Positions 1 through 6,119 of a DNA stretch of 6,801 bases are shown in pieces; the stretch's first letter is position 1, and every line of letters begins with the position of its first letter. A program made the position numbers and the translations under genes. The notes below the pieces were generated by a model. It had not been told where the DNA came from and did no database searches. It saw only the letters and a program-made list of their open reading frames with translations. Source of the stretch: Ruminococcus flavefaciens (lineage in GTDB: Bacteria; Bacillota_A; Clostridia; Oscillospirales; Ruminococcaceae); NCBI GenBank assembly GCA_004556875.1, contig SFFP01000101.1, positions 1 to 6,801 of the forward strand, read 5' to 3'.

Positions 1-1
1 T

Positions 2-784
2 TCACTCACCTCAACCGATGAGCTGGAGCTTGAAACTCTCGGTGAAAAGAAAACGGCACTATTTGCCCTGATACCTGATAACGATACGAGCTTTAACTTT
101 TTGGTATCTATCCTTTACACACAGCTTTTTCAGCAGTTGTTTTATTCCGCCGACCATATTCACGGCGGCAGCCTGCCTATCCCTGTTCATTTCCTGATGG
201 ACGAGTTTGCCAATGTTTCGTTGCCTGATGACTTTGACAAGATACTTTCCGTTATGCGTTCTCGCTCGGTATCTGTCAGTATCATATTGCAGAACTTGGC
301 ACAGCTCAAAGCATTGTTCGAGAAGCAGTGGGAAAGCATCGTGGGTAACTGCGACGAGTTTTTGTATTTAGGCGGCAACGAACAGTCCACACACAAATAT
401 GTGAGCGAGCTGCTCGGCAAATCCACGATTGATACCAACACCTACGGCAAAAGCGAAGGTCGAAGCGGAAGTTATTCAACCAACTACCAAATCAGCGGTC
501 GAGAGCTGCTAACCCCGGACGAGGTTCGTATGCTTGATAACCGTTACGCAATTCTCTTTATCCGTGGTGAGCGTCCGGTGCTTGATTTCAAATACGATAT
601 TCTCAAGCACCCCAATGTGGCGCTGACCGCAGACGGAAAAGCCGGCGTTTACGAACACGGCGAAGTGAAGTCCGATGTCGCTACCATCGAGCTTCTGAGC
701 TTTGATAAATTCAAGGCTCCCGAAACAGAAGTTGCAGAAACCAATTACGAACTCCTCTCAGATGAGGACTTTGAAAATGATTAA
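2..784 (+). CDS. virD4: VirD4/TraG-type type IV coupling protein ATPase, C-terminal part (5' end outside window)
   Basis: Coupling proteins are inner-membrane hexameric ATPases that dock the relaxase-DNA complex and feed it to the type IV channel. The reading frame is open from base 2, so the start and the Walker A half lie upstream; a TTG at 101 is internal and is not the start, because family-like sequence (KTALFALIPDNDTSFNF) precedes it. 260 residues are visible of a protein usually near 600. The Walker B segment LMDEFAN is at bases 194-214 (Asp 200-202, Glu 203-205). The conserved ILQNLAQLK motif with its Gln is near 284-310. The segment LLTPDEVRMLD followed by AILFIRGERPVLDFKYD is typical of the C-terminal part of the ATPase domain. 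The tail is acidic (ELLSDEDFEND), a common place for relaxosome contacts, though that role is inferred. The gene ends 19 bases before the pilin-like gene. Confidence 0.93.
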   Translation, partial: SLTSTDELELETLGEKKTALFALIPDNDTSFNFLVSILYTQLFQQLFYSADHIHGGSLPIPVHFLMDEFANVSLPDDFDKILSVMRSRSVSVSIILQNLAQLKALFEKQWESIVGNCDEFLYLGGNEQSTHKYVSELLGKSTIDTNTYGKSEGRSGSYSTNYQISGRELLTPDEVRMLDNRYAILFIRGERPVLDFKYDILKHPNVALTADGKAGVYEHGEVKSDVATIELLSFDKFKAPETEVAETNYELLSDEDFEND

Positions 785-803
785 ATTTATGGAGGTAAAC
801 ACA

Positions 804-1163
804 ATGAATATTTTTAAGAAAACCAACAACAAGGAAACCAAAAAGCTGCCTATGACCGGAAAGGTCAAAAAGGGCTTTCGTGCCTACTGTGCCGTTGTGC
901 TTTGTATGGCACTTATCGGCTGTATGTCTATGACCGCATTTGCGGCAGGCGGAGATCCGCTGACCGTTATCAACAATCTGTCCGATTTCATTTTCGGACT
1001 CATCCGTGCAATCGGGCTTATCCTGCTCGGCTTCGGTATTGTTCAGGTCGGTCTTTCCCTGAAATCTCACGATCCTTCGCAGAGAGCCAATGGCTTCCTT
1101 ACCCTTGCAGGCGGTGTCATCATCACCTTTGCAAAGGAAATTCTCACTCTCATTACGGGTTAA
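804..1163 (+). CDS. Small secreted/membrane protein with two hydrophobic helices, VirB2/Maff2-like (putative pilin subunit)
   Basis: The 119-residue protein has a basic N-terminus (about residues 1-27, many Lys), then a hydrophobic signal-like stretch (28-45) ending AFA-A, which suggests cleavage after Ala47. Two hydrophobic helices follow (about 62-84 and 97-117), joined by a short polar loop, KSHDPSQRAN. A mature size near 71 residues with two helices is the architecture of VirB2/TrbC pilins, and the position directly after VirD4 is where these elements carry a Maff2-type protein. The match to Maff2 is by architecture and the loop-then-AGG pattern, and is weaker than for the ATPases. ATG 804 is chosen because GGAGGT at 791-796 precedes it by 7 bases. 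In-frame ATGs at 777 and 789 lack such a site, and the longer frame from 702 would overlap virD4. The segment LIGC (37-40) also fits a lipobox, so a lipoprotein is an alternative. Confidence 0.75.
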   Translation: MNIFKKTNNKETKKLPMTGKVKKGFRAYCAVVLCMALIGCMSMTAFAAGGDPLTVINNLSDFIFGLIRAIGLILLGFGIVQVGLSLKSHDPSQRANGFLTLAGGVIITFAKEILTLITG

Positions 1164-1181
1164 GCAAGGAAACACTCAAAA

Positions 1182-1211
1182 GGGGCATATCCGAAAAATC
1201 GGGTATGCCCC
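1182..1211 (+). promoter_or_regulatory. Intercistronic hairpin between pilin-like and VirB6-like genes
   Basis: The arms 1182-1194 and 1199-1211 pair over 13 bases with one T.G wobble (1190/1203) and an AAAA loop. The stem base is GGGGC/GCCCC, so the hairpin should be stable as RNA. It is followed by CAAATTTGTAAAGG, not a run of T, so it does not look like a standard Rho-independent terminator on the + strand. It ends 9 bases before the AAGGAGG of the VirB6-like gene and does not cover it. A partial terminator, or a processing or stabilising element that raises pilin mRNA over downstream mRNA, are both plausible; neither is shown by the sequence. Confidence 0.7.
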
Positions 1212-1220
1212 AAATTTGTA

Positions 1221-1239
1221 AAGGAGGTGCGTCAATTTG
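1221..1239 (+). promoter_or_regulatory. Shine-Dalgarno and TTG start of the VirB6-like gene
   Basis: A near-perfect AAGGAGG (1221-1227) sits 9 bases before TTG at 1237-1239. The next codons read Ser-Asp-Asn-Trp. The GTG at 1241 is out of frame. The strong binding site with a weak start codon decides the start. Confidence 0.8.
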
Positions 1240-2073
1240 AGTGATAACTGGGTTGTGCAAAATCTCGAAAACGCCCTTGAAACTTGGAATGAGAAGCTAT
1301 CTGAAATATGGACGCTTATCACAACGACGCCGCAGAACTTCAAAGGCGGCGGTATATGGAGCGTGATTGTCAATATAAACGGCGCTGTCCAGGCTATCGG
1401 CTTGGCACTGCTCGTTTTATTTTTCGTAGTCGGTATGGTAAAAACCTGCGGTTCGTTCTCCGATGTGAAGAAACCGGAACACGCACTGAAGCTATTTATC
1501 AGGTTCACTCTTGCCAAAGGTGCGATCACCTACGGTATGGAGCTGATGCTGGCGCTATTCAATATCGTACAAGGTACGATTACAACAATTATGAACGCCG
1601 CAGGCTTCGGCTCGCCGCAGCAGACAACGCTCCCGGCTGAGATGGTAACGACAATCGAGGACTGTGGCTTTTTTGAGAGCATTCCGCTATGGGCGGTAAC
1701 GCTTATCGGCGGTCTGTTCATTACAGTCCTTTCGTTCCTGCTTATTATGACTGTTTACGGGCGTTTCTTTAAGCTGTATATGTATACGGCACTTGCCCCG
1801 ATTCCGCTTTCAACCTTTGCGGGAGAACCCTCGCAGAATGTGGGCAAGTCCTTTATCAAGAGCTACTGTGCAGTTTTGCTTGAAGGTGCGGTCATCGTGC
1901 TTGCCTGCATTATCTTCTCGGTGTTCGCTTCATCGCCGCCTGTTGTAGATACAAGTGCGGCAGCCGTAACGCAGGTGTGGGCATATATCGGAGAGCTTGT
2001 CTTTAATATGTTGGTACTCGTCGGCTCAGTTAAGATGAGCGACCGCATTATCCGAGAAATGATGGGACTGTAA
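1237..2073 (+). CDS. VirB6/TrbL-like polytopic conjugal transfer protein (CD1112-type)
   Basis: This 278-residue integral membrane protein is probably part of the mating channel in the cytoplasmic membrane. Hydrophobic segments lie at about residues 42-68, 92-113 (amphipathic), 150-173, 178-196, 208-231 and 246-265. An amphipathic N-terminus (1-40) precedes the first. The stretch RFFKLYMYTALAPIPLSTFA (177-196), followed by a Gly-Glu-Pro and a basic SFIKSY, is the characteristic core of the TrbL/VirB6 group in Clostridia transposons. It starts at TTG 1237: AAGGAGG at 1221-1227 lies 9 bases upstream and no ATG or GTG in this frame is nearby, so this is a genuine non-ATG start, perhaps limiting output. 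It lies 73 bases after the pilin-like gene, across a hairpin, and 12 bases before the small Cys gene. The family is firm; exact topology is estimated by eye. Confidence 0.88.
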   Translation: MSDNWVVQNLENALETWNEKLSEIWTLITTTPQNFKGGGIWSVIVNINGAVQAIGLALLVLFFVVGMVKTCGSFSDVKKPEHALKLFIRFTLAKGAITYGMELMLALFNIVQGTITTIMNAAGFGSPQQTTLPAEMVTTIEDCGFFESIPLWAVTLIGGLFITVLSFLLIMTVYGRFFKLYMYTALAPIPLSTFAGEPSQNVGKSFIKSYCAVLLEGAVIVLACIIFSVFASSPPVVDTSAAAVTQVWAYIGELVFNMLVLVGSVKMSDRIIREMMGL

Positions 2074-2085
2074 GGAGATTTTGCA

Positions 2086-2277
2086 ATGAAACAAACAACA
2101 CGAAGATACAACAAATTCTCAGGATATTCCCTTGAGGATTGCGATTGCAGATTTTGTCTGTATTACGGCGGCAAACGCAAGCGGAGGATTATCTGTCTTG
2201 CCGATGAGTGTGTCTGCAAGGAAGAAATCATAAAAGCTCGCCGCCGGGAAAGGAACAGAAATGGAAGTAAAAATTAA
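2086..2277 (+). CDS. 63-residue six-cysteine basic protein of unknown function
   Basis: I do not recognise a named family for this protein, though small Cys proteins at this place, between the TrbL-like gene and prgI, are common in this class of element. It has six cysteines in two clusters: C-x-C-x2-C at residues 19, 21 and 24, and C-x4-C-x-C at 37, 42 and 44. The clusters are separated by a basic hairpin-like GGKRKRR. The C-terminus is strongly basic (KARRRERNRN). There is no signal peptide or membrane helix, so it is probably cytoplasmic. The Cys spacing suggests zinc or another metal, and the basic charge suggests nucleic acid binding; both are inference. AAGGAGA at 2072-2078 overlaps the stop of the gene before and sits 7 bases from ATG. 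Its last 17 bases overlap the start of prgI, implying translational coupling, which supports it being real. Confidence 0.75.
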   Translation: MKQTTRRYNKFSGYSLEDCDCRFCLYYGGKRKRRIICLADECVCKEEIIKARRRERNRNGSKN

Positions 2278-2626
2278 CAGAGAAATCCGCAACTACACGG
2301 AAAGTATGTTTTTCGGACTAACGCTTCGACAATTCATCTTTTCTGTCTTGGCGTGCACAGTTGCGGTGGGCGTATATTTTCTGCTGGGGCCGTATGTCGG
2401 CACGGAAACCGTGTCGTGGATGTGTATTTTAGCGGCCGCACCCTTTGCGGCGCTGGGCTTCATTAAGTACAACGGTATGACCGCAGAGAAATTTGTGTGG
2501 GCGTGGATCAAGAGTGAATTTCTTATGCCGAAAAAGCTCGTTTTCCATTCCACCAACACCTACTTTGAGCTGATGAAGCCGAGTATGGAACAAAAAAGTA
2601 AGGAGGTATTGAAAACCAATGATTAA
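2261..2626 (+). CDS. prgI: PrgI family conjugal transfer membrane protein
   Basis: PrgI proteins are small membrane subunits of Gram-positive type IV systems, always near the VirB4 gene and thought to act like VirB3 in anchoring VirB4 to the pore. The 121 residues show the family pattern. A short polar N-terminus (VKINREIRNYTESMFFGL) leads into two membrane helices at about 22-42 and 51-70. A conserved KYNGMTAEKFVWAWI segment (69-83) and a polar tail with FLMPKKL follow. The ATG at 2261 has GAAAGGAA just upstream, within the end of the Cys protein gene. The last 8 bases overlap the start of virB4, so the two are probably translationally coupled. This fits a stoichiometric PrgI-VirB4 pair. Confidence 0.92.
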   Translation: MEVKINREIRNYTESMFFGLTLRQFIFSVLACTVAVGVYFLLGPYVGTETVSWMCILAAAPFAALGFIKYNGMTAEKFVWAWIKSEFLMPKKLVFHSTNTYFELMKPSMEQKSKEVLKTND

Positions 2627-4952
2627 GACACTGACAAATCTTTTCAAACAGGATAAGGAGAAGTTTGTTGTACCGAAGGGCGTCCAGGATGTCATTCCTA
2701 TTAAGGCAATCTATGATGACGGCATTTTTCAGGTCGGCAAGGATAAGTTCTCCAAATCCTTTAAGTTTACGGATATAAATTATGCGGTTGCCAGCCGTGA
2801 GGACAAGGAAGCAATGTTCCTTGAATACTCGGAGTTGCTCAATTCCTTTGACAGCGGAGCTACTACCAAAATTACAATCAACAACCGCAGGCTGAACAGA
2901 CTGGACTTTGAGAAAACCATTCTTCTGCCGCTGAAAGGCGATGAGCTTGATGTGTACCGTGAGGAATACAACAAAATGCTGCTTGAAAAAGCCACCGGAG
3001 CAAACGCCATTGTGCAGGACAAGTATATTACCATCTCTATCAACAAGAAAAACATAGAGGAAGCAAGAAACTACTTTGCCCGTGTCGGCGCAGACCTGAT
3101 CGCCCACTTCGGCAGACTCGGAAGCAAATGCACCGAGCTTGAAACAGATGAACGACTGAGAGTTTTCCACGACTTTTACAGAGTCGGTGAGGAAAGCTCT
3201 TTTCATTTTGACATTAAGGATACACGGAAGAAAGGACACGATTTCAAAGACTATATCTGCCCTGATTCTATGGAGTTTGAAAGCGACTATTTCAAAATCG
3301 GAAATCGCTACGGCAGAGTGCTTTTCCTTCGTGAATATGCGTCGTATATCAAGGACAGTATGGTGGCGGAGCTTACAGACCTTAACCGCAATCTGATGAT
3401 GTCGATTGATGTTGTACCCATTCCCACCGACGAAGCGGTGCGTGAAGCGGAGAGCAGATTGCTTGGCGTTGAGACGAACATCACAAACTGGCAGCGCAGG
3501 CAGAACTCCAACAACAACTTTTCTGCTACCGTTCCTTACGATATGGAGCAGCAGAAAAAAGAAATGAAAGAGTTTCTCGATGACCTGACTACAAGAGATC
3601 AGCGAATGATGTTTGCCGTTATTACCTTTGTGCATACGGCAGATACAAAAGAACAGCTCGATCAGGACACTGAAGCGCTCCTGACTACCGCAAGAAAGCA
3701 TCTTTGCCAGTTCGGGGTACTGAAATTTCAGCAGCTCGACGGACTGAATACGGTTATGCCCTTCGGCACACGAAAGATTGACACCTTCAGAACGCTTACT
3801 ACCGAGTCCTTGGCGGTGTTTATCCCGTTCCGTGTTCAGGATATTTACCACGAAAACGGCATTTACTACGGTCAGAATGTTATTTCAAAGAATATGATTA
3901 TTGCCGACCGTAAACAGCTTTTGAATGGTAATTCCTTTATCCTCGGTGTATCCGGCGGCGGTAAATCCTTTGCCGCAAAGGGAGAAATCGAGAATATTGT
4001 TCTTTCATCGGACGCAGATGTTATCATAATTGACCCTGAGCGAGAGTATTCCGCACTTGTGAAAGCCTTGGGCGGCGAGATTATTAATATCTCTGCTACC
4101 TCTCCGAGCCATATCAACGCTATGGATATGAACAAGGAATACGGCGACGGTGCAAACCCCGTTATTCTCAAATCCGAGTTCATTATGTCGCTTTGCGAAC
4201 AGCTTATCGGCGGCAACAATCTCGGAGCAAAGCAGAAATCTATTATCGACCGTTGCACCGCAAGCGTTTACCGTACCTATCAGCAGAACGATTACACGGG
4301 TACTGTACCGACCTTGCAGGACTTCCGTGCCGAACTCCTGAAGCAAGACGAGCCTGAAGCAAAGGAAATCGCACTTGCGATTGAGTTGTTCACGCACGGT
4401 TCTCTTAATACCTTTGCAAAGCAGACGAATGTGGATACCAACAACCGCCTGATCTGCTACGACATTCTCGACCTCGGCAAACAGCTTATGCCTATCGGTA
4501 TGCTTGTCGTCCTCGACTCCATTCTCAATCGCATTACGCAAAACAGAGCGAAGGGCAAGAACACCTATATCTTTATTGATGAGATTTACCTGCTTTTCCA
4601 GCACGAGTACAGTGCAAACTTCCTCTTTACCCTTTGGAAGCGTGTAAGAAAGTACGGAGCCTATGCGACGGGCATCACACAGAATGTGGATGACCTTTTG
4701 CAGAGCCATACGGCGAGGACGATGCTTGCCAACTCCGAGTTCATCATTATGCTCAATCAGGCTTCAACCGACAGATTGAAGCTGGCAGAGCTTCTGAATA
4801 TCTCCGATCTTCAGATGTCCTATATCACCAATGTCGAAGCAGGACACGGACTCCTGAAAGTCGGCAGTTCTCTCGTTCCATTCGCAAACAAGTTCCCCAA
4901 GAACACAAAACTCTACAAACTGATGACCACGAAGCCCGGAGAGAGCGCATAG
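2619..4952 (+). CDS. virB4: VirB4/TraE-family conjugation ATPase
   Basis: VirB4 is the conserved energiser of type IV secretion; it hydrolyses ATP at the cytoplasmic face for pilus or channel assembly and substrate transfer. The 777-residue length is normal for the full family. The N-terminal half (about 40-400) is the CagE/TrbE/VirB-like domain. The ATPase half has Walker A GVSGGGKS at 443-450 (Lys449), the IIIDPEREY segment with Asp472 to Tyr477, Walker B YIFIDE at 650-655 (Asp654, Glu655), and the GITQN motif at 685-689 (Gln688). All key residues are intact. There is no membrane helix, so anchoring probably depends on PrgI. ATG 2619 is preceded by AAGGAGG (2600-2606) at 12 bases, a little far, and overlaps the prgI stop by 8 bases. 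The end of the gene lies within a long hairpin (4930-4968). Confidence 0.96.
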   Translation: MIKTLTNLFKQDKEKFVVPKGVQDVIPIKAIYDDGIFQVGKDKFSKSFKFTDINYAVASREDKEAMFLEYSELLNSFDSGATTKITINNRRLNRLDFEKTILLPLKGDELDVYREEYNKMLLEKATGANAIVQDKYITISINKKNIEEARNYFARVGADLIAHFGRLGSKCTELETDERLRVFHDFYRVGEESSFHFDIKDTRKKGHDFKDYICPDSMEFESDYFKIGNRYGRVLFLREYASYIKDSMVAELTDLNRNLMMSIDVVPIPTDEAVREAESRLLGVETNITNWQRRQNSNNNFSATVPYDMEQQKKEMKEFLDDLTTRDQRMMFAVITFVHTADTKEQLDQDTEALLTTARKHLCQFGVLKFQQLDGLNTVMPFGTRKIDTFRTLTTESLAVFIPFRVQDIYHENGIYYGQNVISKNMIIADRKQLLNGNSFILGVSGGGKSFAAKGEIENIVLSSDADVIIIDPEREYSALVKALGGEIINISATSPSHINAMDMNKEYGDGANPVILKSEFIMSLCEQLIGGNNLGAKQKSIIDRCTASVYRTYQQNDYTGTVPTLQDFRAELLKQDEPEAKEIALAIELFTHGSLNTFAKQTNVDTNNRLICYDILDLGKQLMPIGMLVVLDSILNRITQNRAKGKNTYIFIDEIYLLFQHEYSANFLFTLWKRVRKYGAYATGITQNVDDLLQSHTARTMLANSEFIIMLNQASTDRLKLAELLNISDLQMSYITNVEAGHGLLKVGSSLVPFANKFPKNTKLYKLMTTKPGESA

Positions 4953-4968
4953 CTCTCTCTCGGCTTCG
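4930..4968 (+). promoter_or_regulatory. Long hairpin spanning the virB4 stop codon, just before the sortase ribosome binding site
   Basis: An outer stem 4930-4936/4962-4968 (7 pairs) and an inner stem 4938-4946/4952-4960 (9 pairs, one G.T) are separated by a single C/C mismatch at 4937/4961. The loop is GCATA (4947-4951). The virB4 TAG stop (4950-4952) falls in the loop and first pair of the 3' arm. No T-run follows; the next bases are GAAAGGAAACGC, which holds the sortase Shine-Dalgarno (4970-4975). The structure looks like a processing, stabilising or translation-coupling element rather than a terminator. Ribosomes finishing virB4 would melt it, so coupling of virB4 and sortase translation is possible. 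Confidence 0.72.
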
Positions 4969-4981
4969 GAAAGGAAACGCA

Positions 4982-5800
4982 ATGAAAAAGAATATCTATG
5001 TTTCAATCATCTGCTTTTTTCTGCTTGTGATGATGTTCAGCGGAGTGATGATATACCGTCATTTCAAGGAAGCTCATACGCAGGAGAAAATCTACGACAG
5101 TCTTGCGGAAATCGTAGAGGAAAGCGAAACAAACGAGAGTGTCGAAGCTACGGAGGGGAAAGCGATAATGCTCTCTGAGTACACAAAGCTCTTTGAGCAG
5201 AACAGCGATATTGTGGGGTGGATAAGAATTGACGGTACGCAAATCAACTATCCCGTTATGCAGTCGCCGCAGGAGCCGAACTTCTATCTGAAGCACGGCT
5301 TTGACAAGGAATACACCGATTACGGCTGTCCCTATATGAGCGAAAGCTGTGATGTGAATAAGCCGTCGGACAACCTGATTGTTTACGGTCATCATATGAA
5401 GAACGGTACAATGTTTTCCGACCTTGAAAAGTTCAAAAGCAAGGAATTTTGGGAGGAACACAAGACCTTCCGCTTTGATACGCTTTGTGTGAAACAGACC
5501 TATGAGGTTATCGCTGTTTTCAAGACGGCGGTTTATACCGGCTCGGAAAATGAGTTTAGGTATTATCAGTTTGTGGACGCAGCAACAAAAGAGCAGTTTG
5601 ACGGGTATATCCAAAGAGCCAAAGAAAAGGCTTTCTACGATACGGGCGTTTCTGCCGAATACGGTGATAAGCTCATCACGCTATCCACCTGTGAGTATTC
5701 CGGTCAGAACAGCAGGCTTGTCGTTGTAGCAAAGAAAGTAACAGAAAGCGGTGGTAGCAATGCTCCCTCAAATGACGGGGCGACAGAGATACAAAGCTAA
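4982..5800 (+). CDS. srtB: Class B sortase (membrane-anchored cysteine transpeptidase)
   Basis: Sortases cut surface proteins at a C-terminal sorting motif and join them to the cell wall. The 272 residues hold an N-terminal uncleaved membrane anchor (about 7-24), an acidic linker (30-60) and the sortase fold (about 70-255). Catalytic residues are all present: His137 in VYGHHMKNGTMF, Cys237 in TLSTCEYS and Arg245 in NSRLVVVAKK. The TLSTC motif, the length and the N-terminal anchor place it in class B rather than A or C. A short Ser/Gly/Asn-rich tail follows, with no second membrane helix. AAAGGA (4970-4975) sits 6 bases before ATG. The gene lies 29 bases after virB4, inside the transfer operon, and overlaps the next gene by 41 bases. 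No protein with a sorting signal is in view, so the substrate is unknown; an element-encoded adhesin or mating-surface protein is the natural guess. Confidence 0.94.
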   Translation: MKKNIYVSIICFFLLVMMFSGVMIYRHFKEAHTQEKIYDSLAEIVEESETNESVEATEGKAIMLSEYTKLFEQNSDIVGWIRIDGTQINYPVMQSPQEPNFYLKHGFDKEYTDYGCPYMSESCDVNKPSDNLIVYGHHMKNGTMFSDLEKFKSKEFWEEHKTFRFDTLCVKQTYEVIAVFKTAVYTGSENEFRYYQFVDAATKEQFDGYIQRAKEKAFYDTGVSAEYGDKLITLSTCEYSGQNSRLVVVAKKVTESGGSNAPSNDGATEIQS

Positions 5801-6119
5801 TGCCCTGATAAAGCGTCTTTGTGCAAACTATGACGGAGGAAACTGTCTGCTCCTTGATGACGGAGAACCCTGCGTATGCGTTCAGTCTATTTCTTACTCT
5901 CTGCTTTGCAAATACTTCCGCAATGCGGTATTGCCCGCAGAGCCAAAGCTGGAAGCAGAGATATTGATGTCGAGGGCAAAAACCGTTTGTGAAAGGTGCG
6001 GTGTTCCTATTGAAAAGCACAGCAACAGGCAGAAATACTGTGCTGAGTGTGCAAGGATAATGTACCTGAAAAACAAGGCGAAATATCAACGAAATAAGAG
6101 GTCGGCCGTGGACAATTAG
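5760..6119 (+). CDS. Cys_rich_VLP domain protein (putative zinc-binding, function unknown)
   Basis: The protein matches the Cys_rich_VLP family as I remember it: MTxRQR near the start, a cysteine-rich block CANYDGGNCLLLDDGEPCVC, then SISYSLLCKYFR and the namesake VLP. From ATG 5760 (119 residues) cysteines lie at 21, 29, 38, 40 and 50, VLP is at 57-59, and a second finger is formed by C77-x2-C80 and C94-x2-C97. The last pair and basic tail (KNKAKYQRNKR) resemble a small zinc ribbon that could bind nucleic acid; the function is not known. ATG 5760 has only a weak GGTGG upstream; GTG 5751 and ATG 5772 are alternatives in the same frame. It overlaps the sortase gene by 41 bases in another frame, so expression probably depends on sortase translation. 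Its last four codons (Val-Asp-Asn-stop) form part of the inverted repeat starting at 6107. Confidence 0.85.
   Translation: MLPQMTGRQRYKANALIKRLCANYDGGNCLLLDDGEPCVCVQSISYSLLCKYFRNAVLPAEPKLEAEILMSRAKTVCERCGVPIEKHSNRQKYCAECARIMYLKNKAKYQRNKRSAVDN

Noticed and set aside
101..784. VirD4 starting at TTG 101
   Set aside because: The same frame is open back to base 2 and encodes family-typical residues before 101, so the gene is cut by the window edge rather than starting here.
702..1163. Longer version of the pilin-like gene starting at 702
   Set aside because: It would overlap virD4 by 83 bases with no ribosome binding site, and the added N-terminus is unlike a signal peptide. GGAGGT at 791-796 points to ATG 804.
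1182..1211. Rho-independent terminator after the pilin-like gene
   Set aside because: The stem is strong, but the bases after it (CAAATTTGTAAAGG) are not a T-run, and the downstream genes have no visible promoter of their own.
2523..3851. 442-residue open frame on the minus strand opposite virB4
   Set aside because: It lies wholly antisense to a gene with intact ATPase motifs. Its translation has no recognisable domain, is rich in Cys/His/Phe as expected from a shadow frame, and has no ribosome binding site that I can see.
4005..4709. 234-residue minus-strand frame opposite the virB4 ATPase domain
   Set aside because: A shadow of the well-supported virB4 frame, without motifs or a translation start signal.
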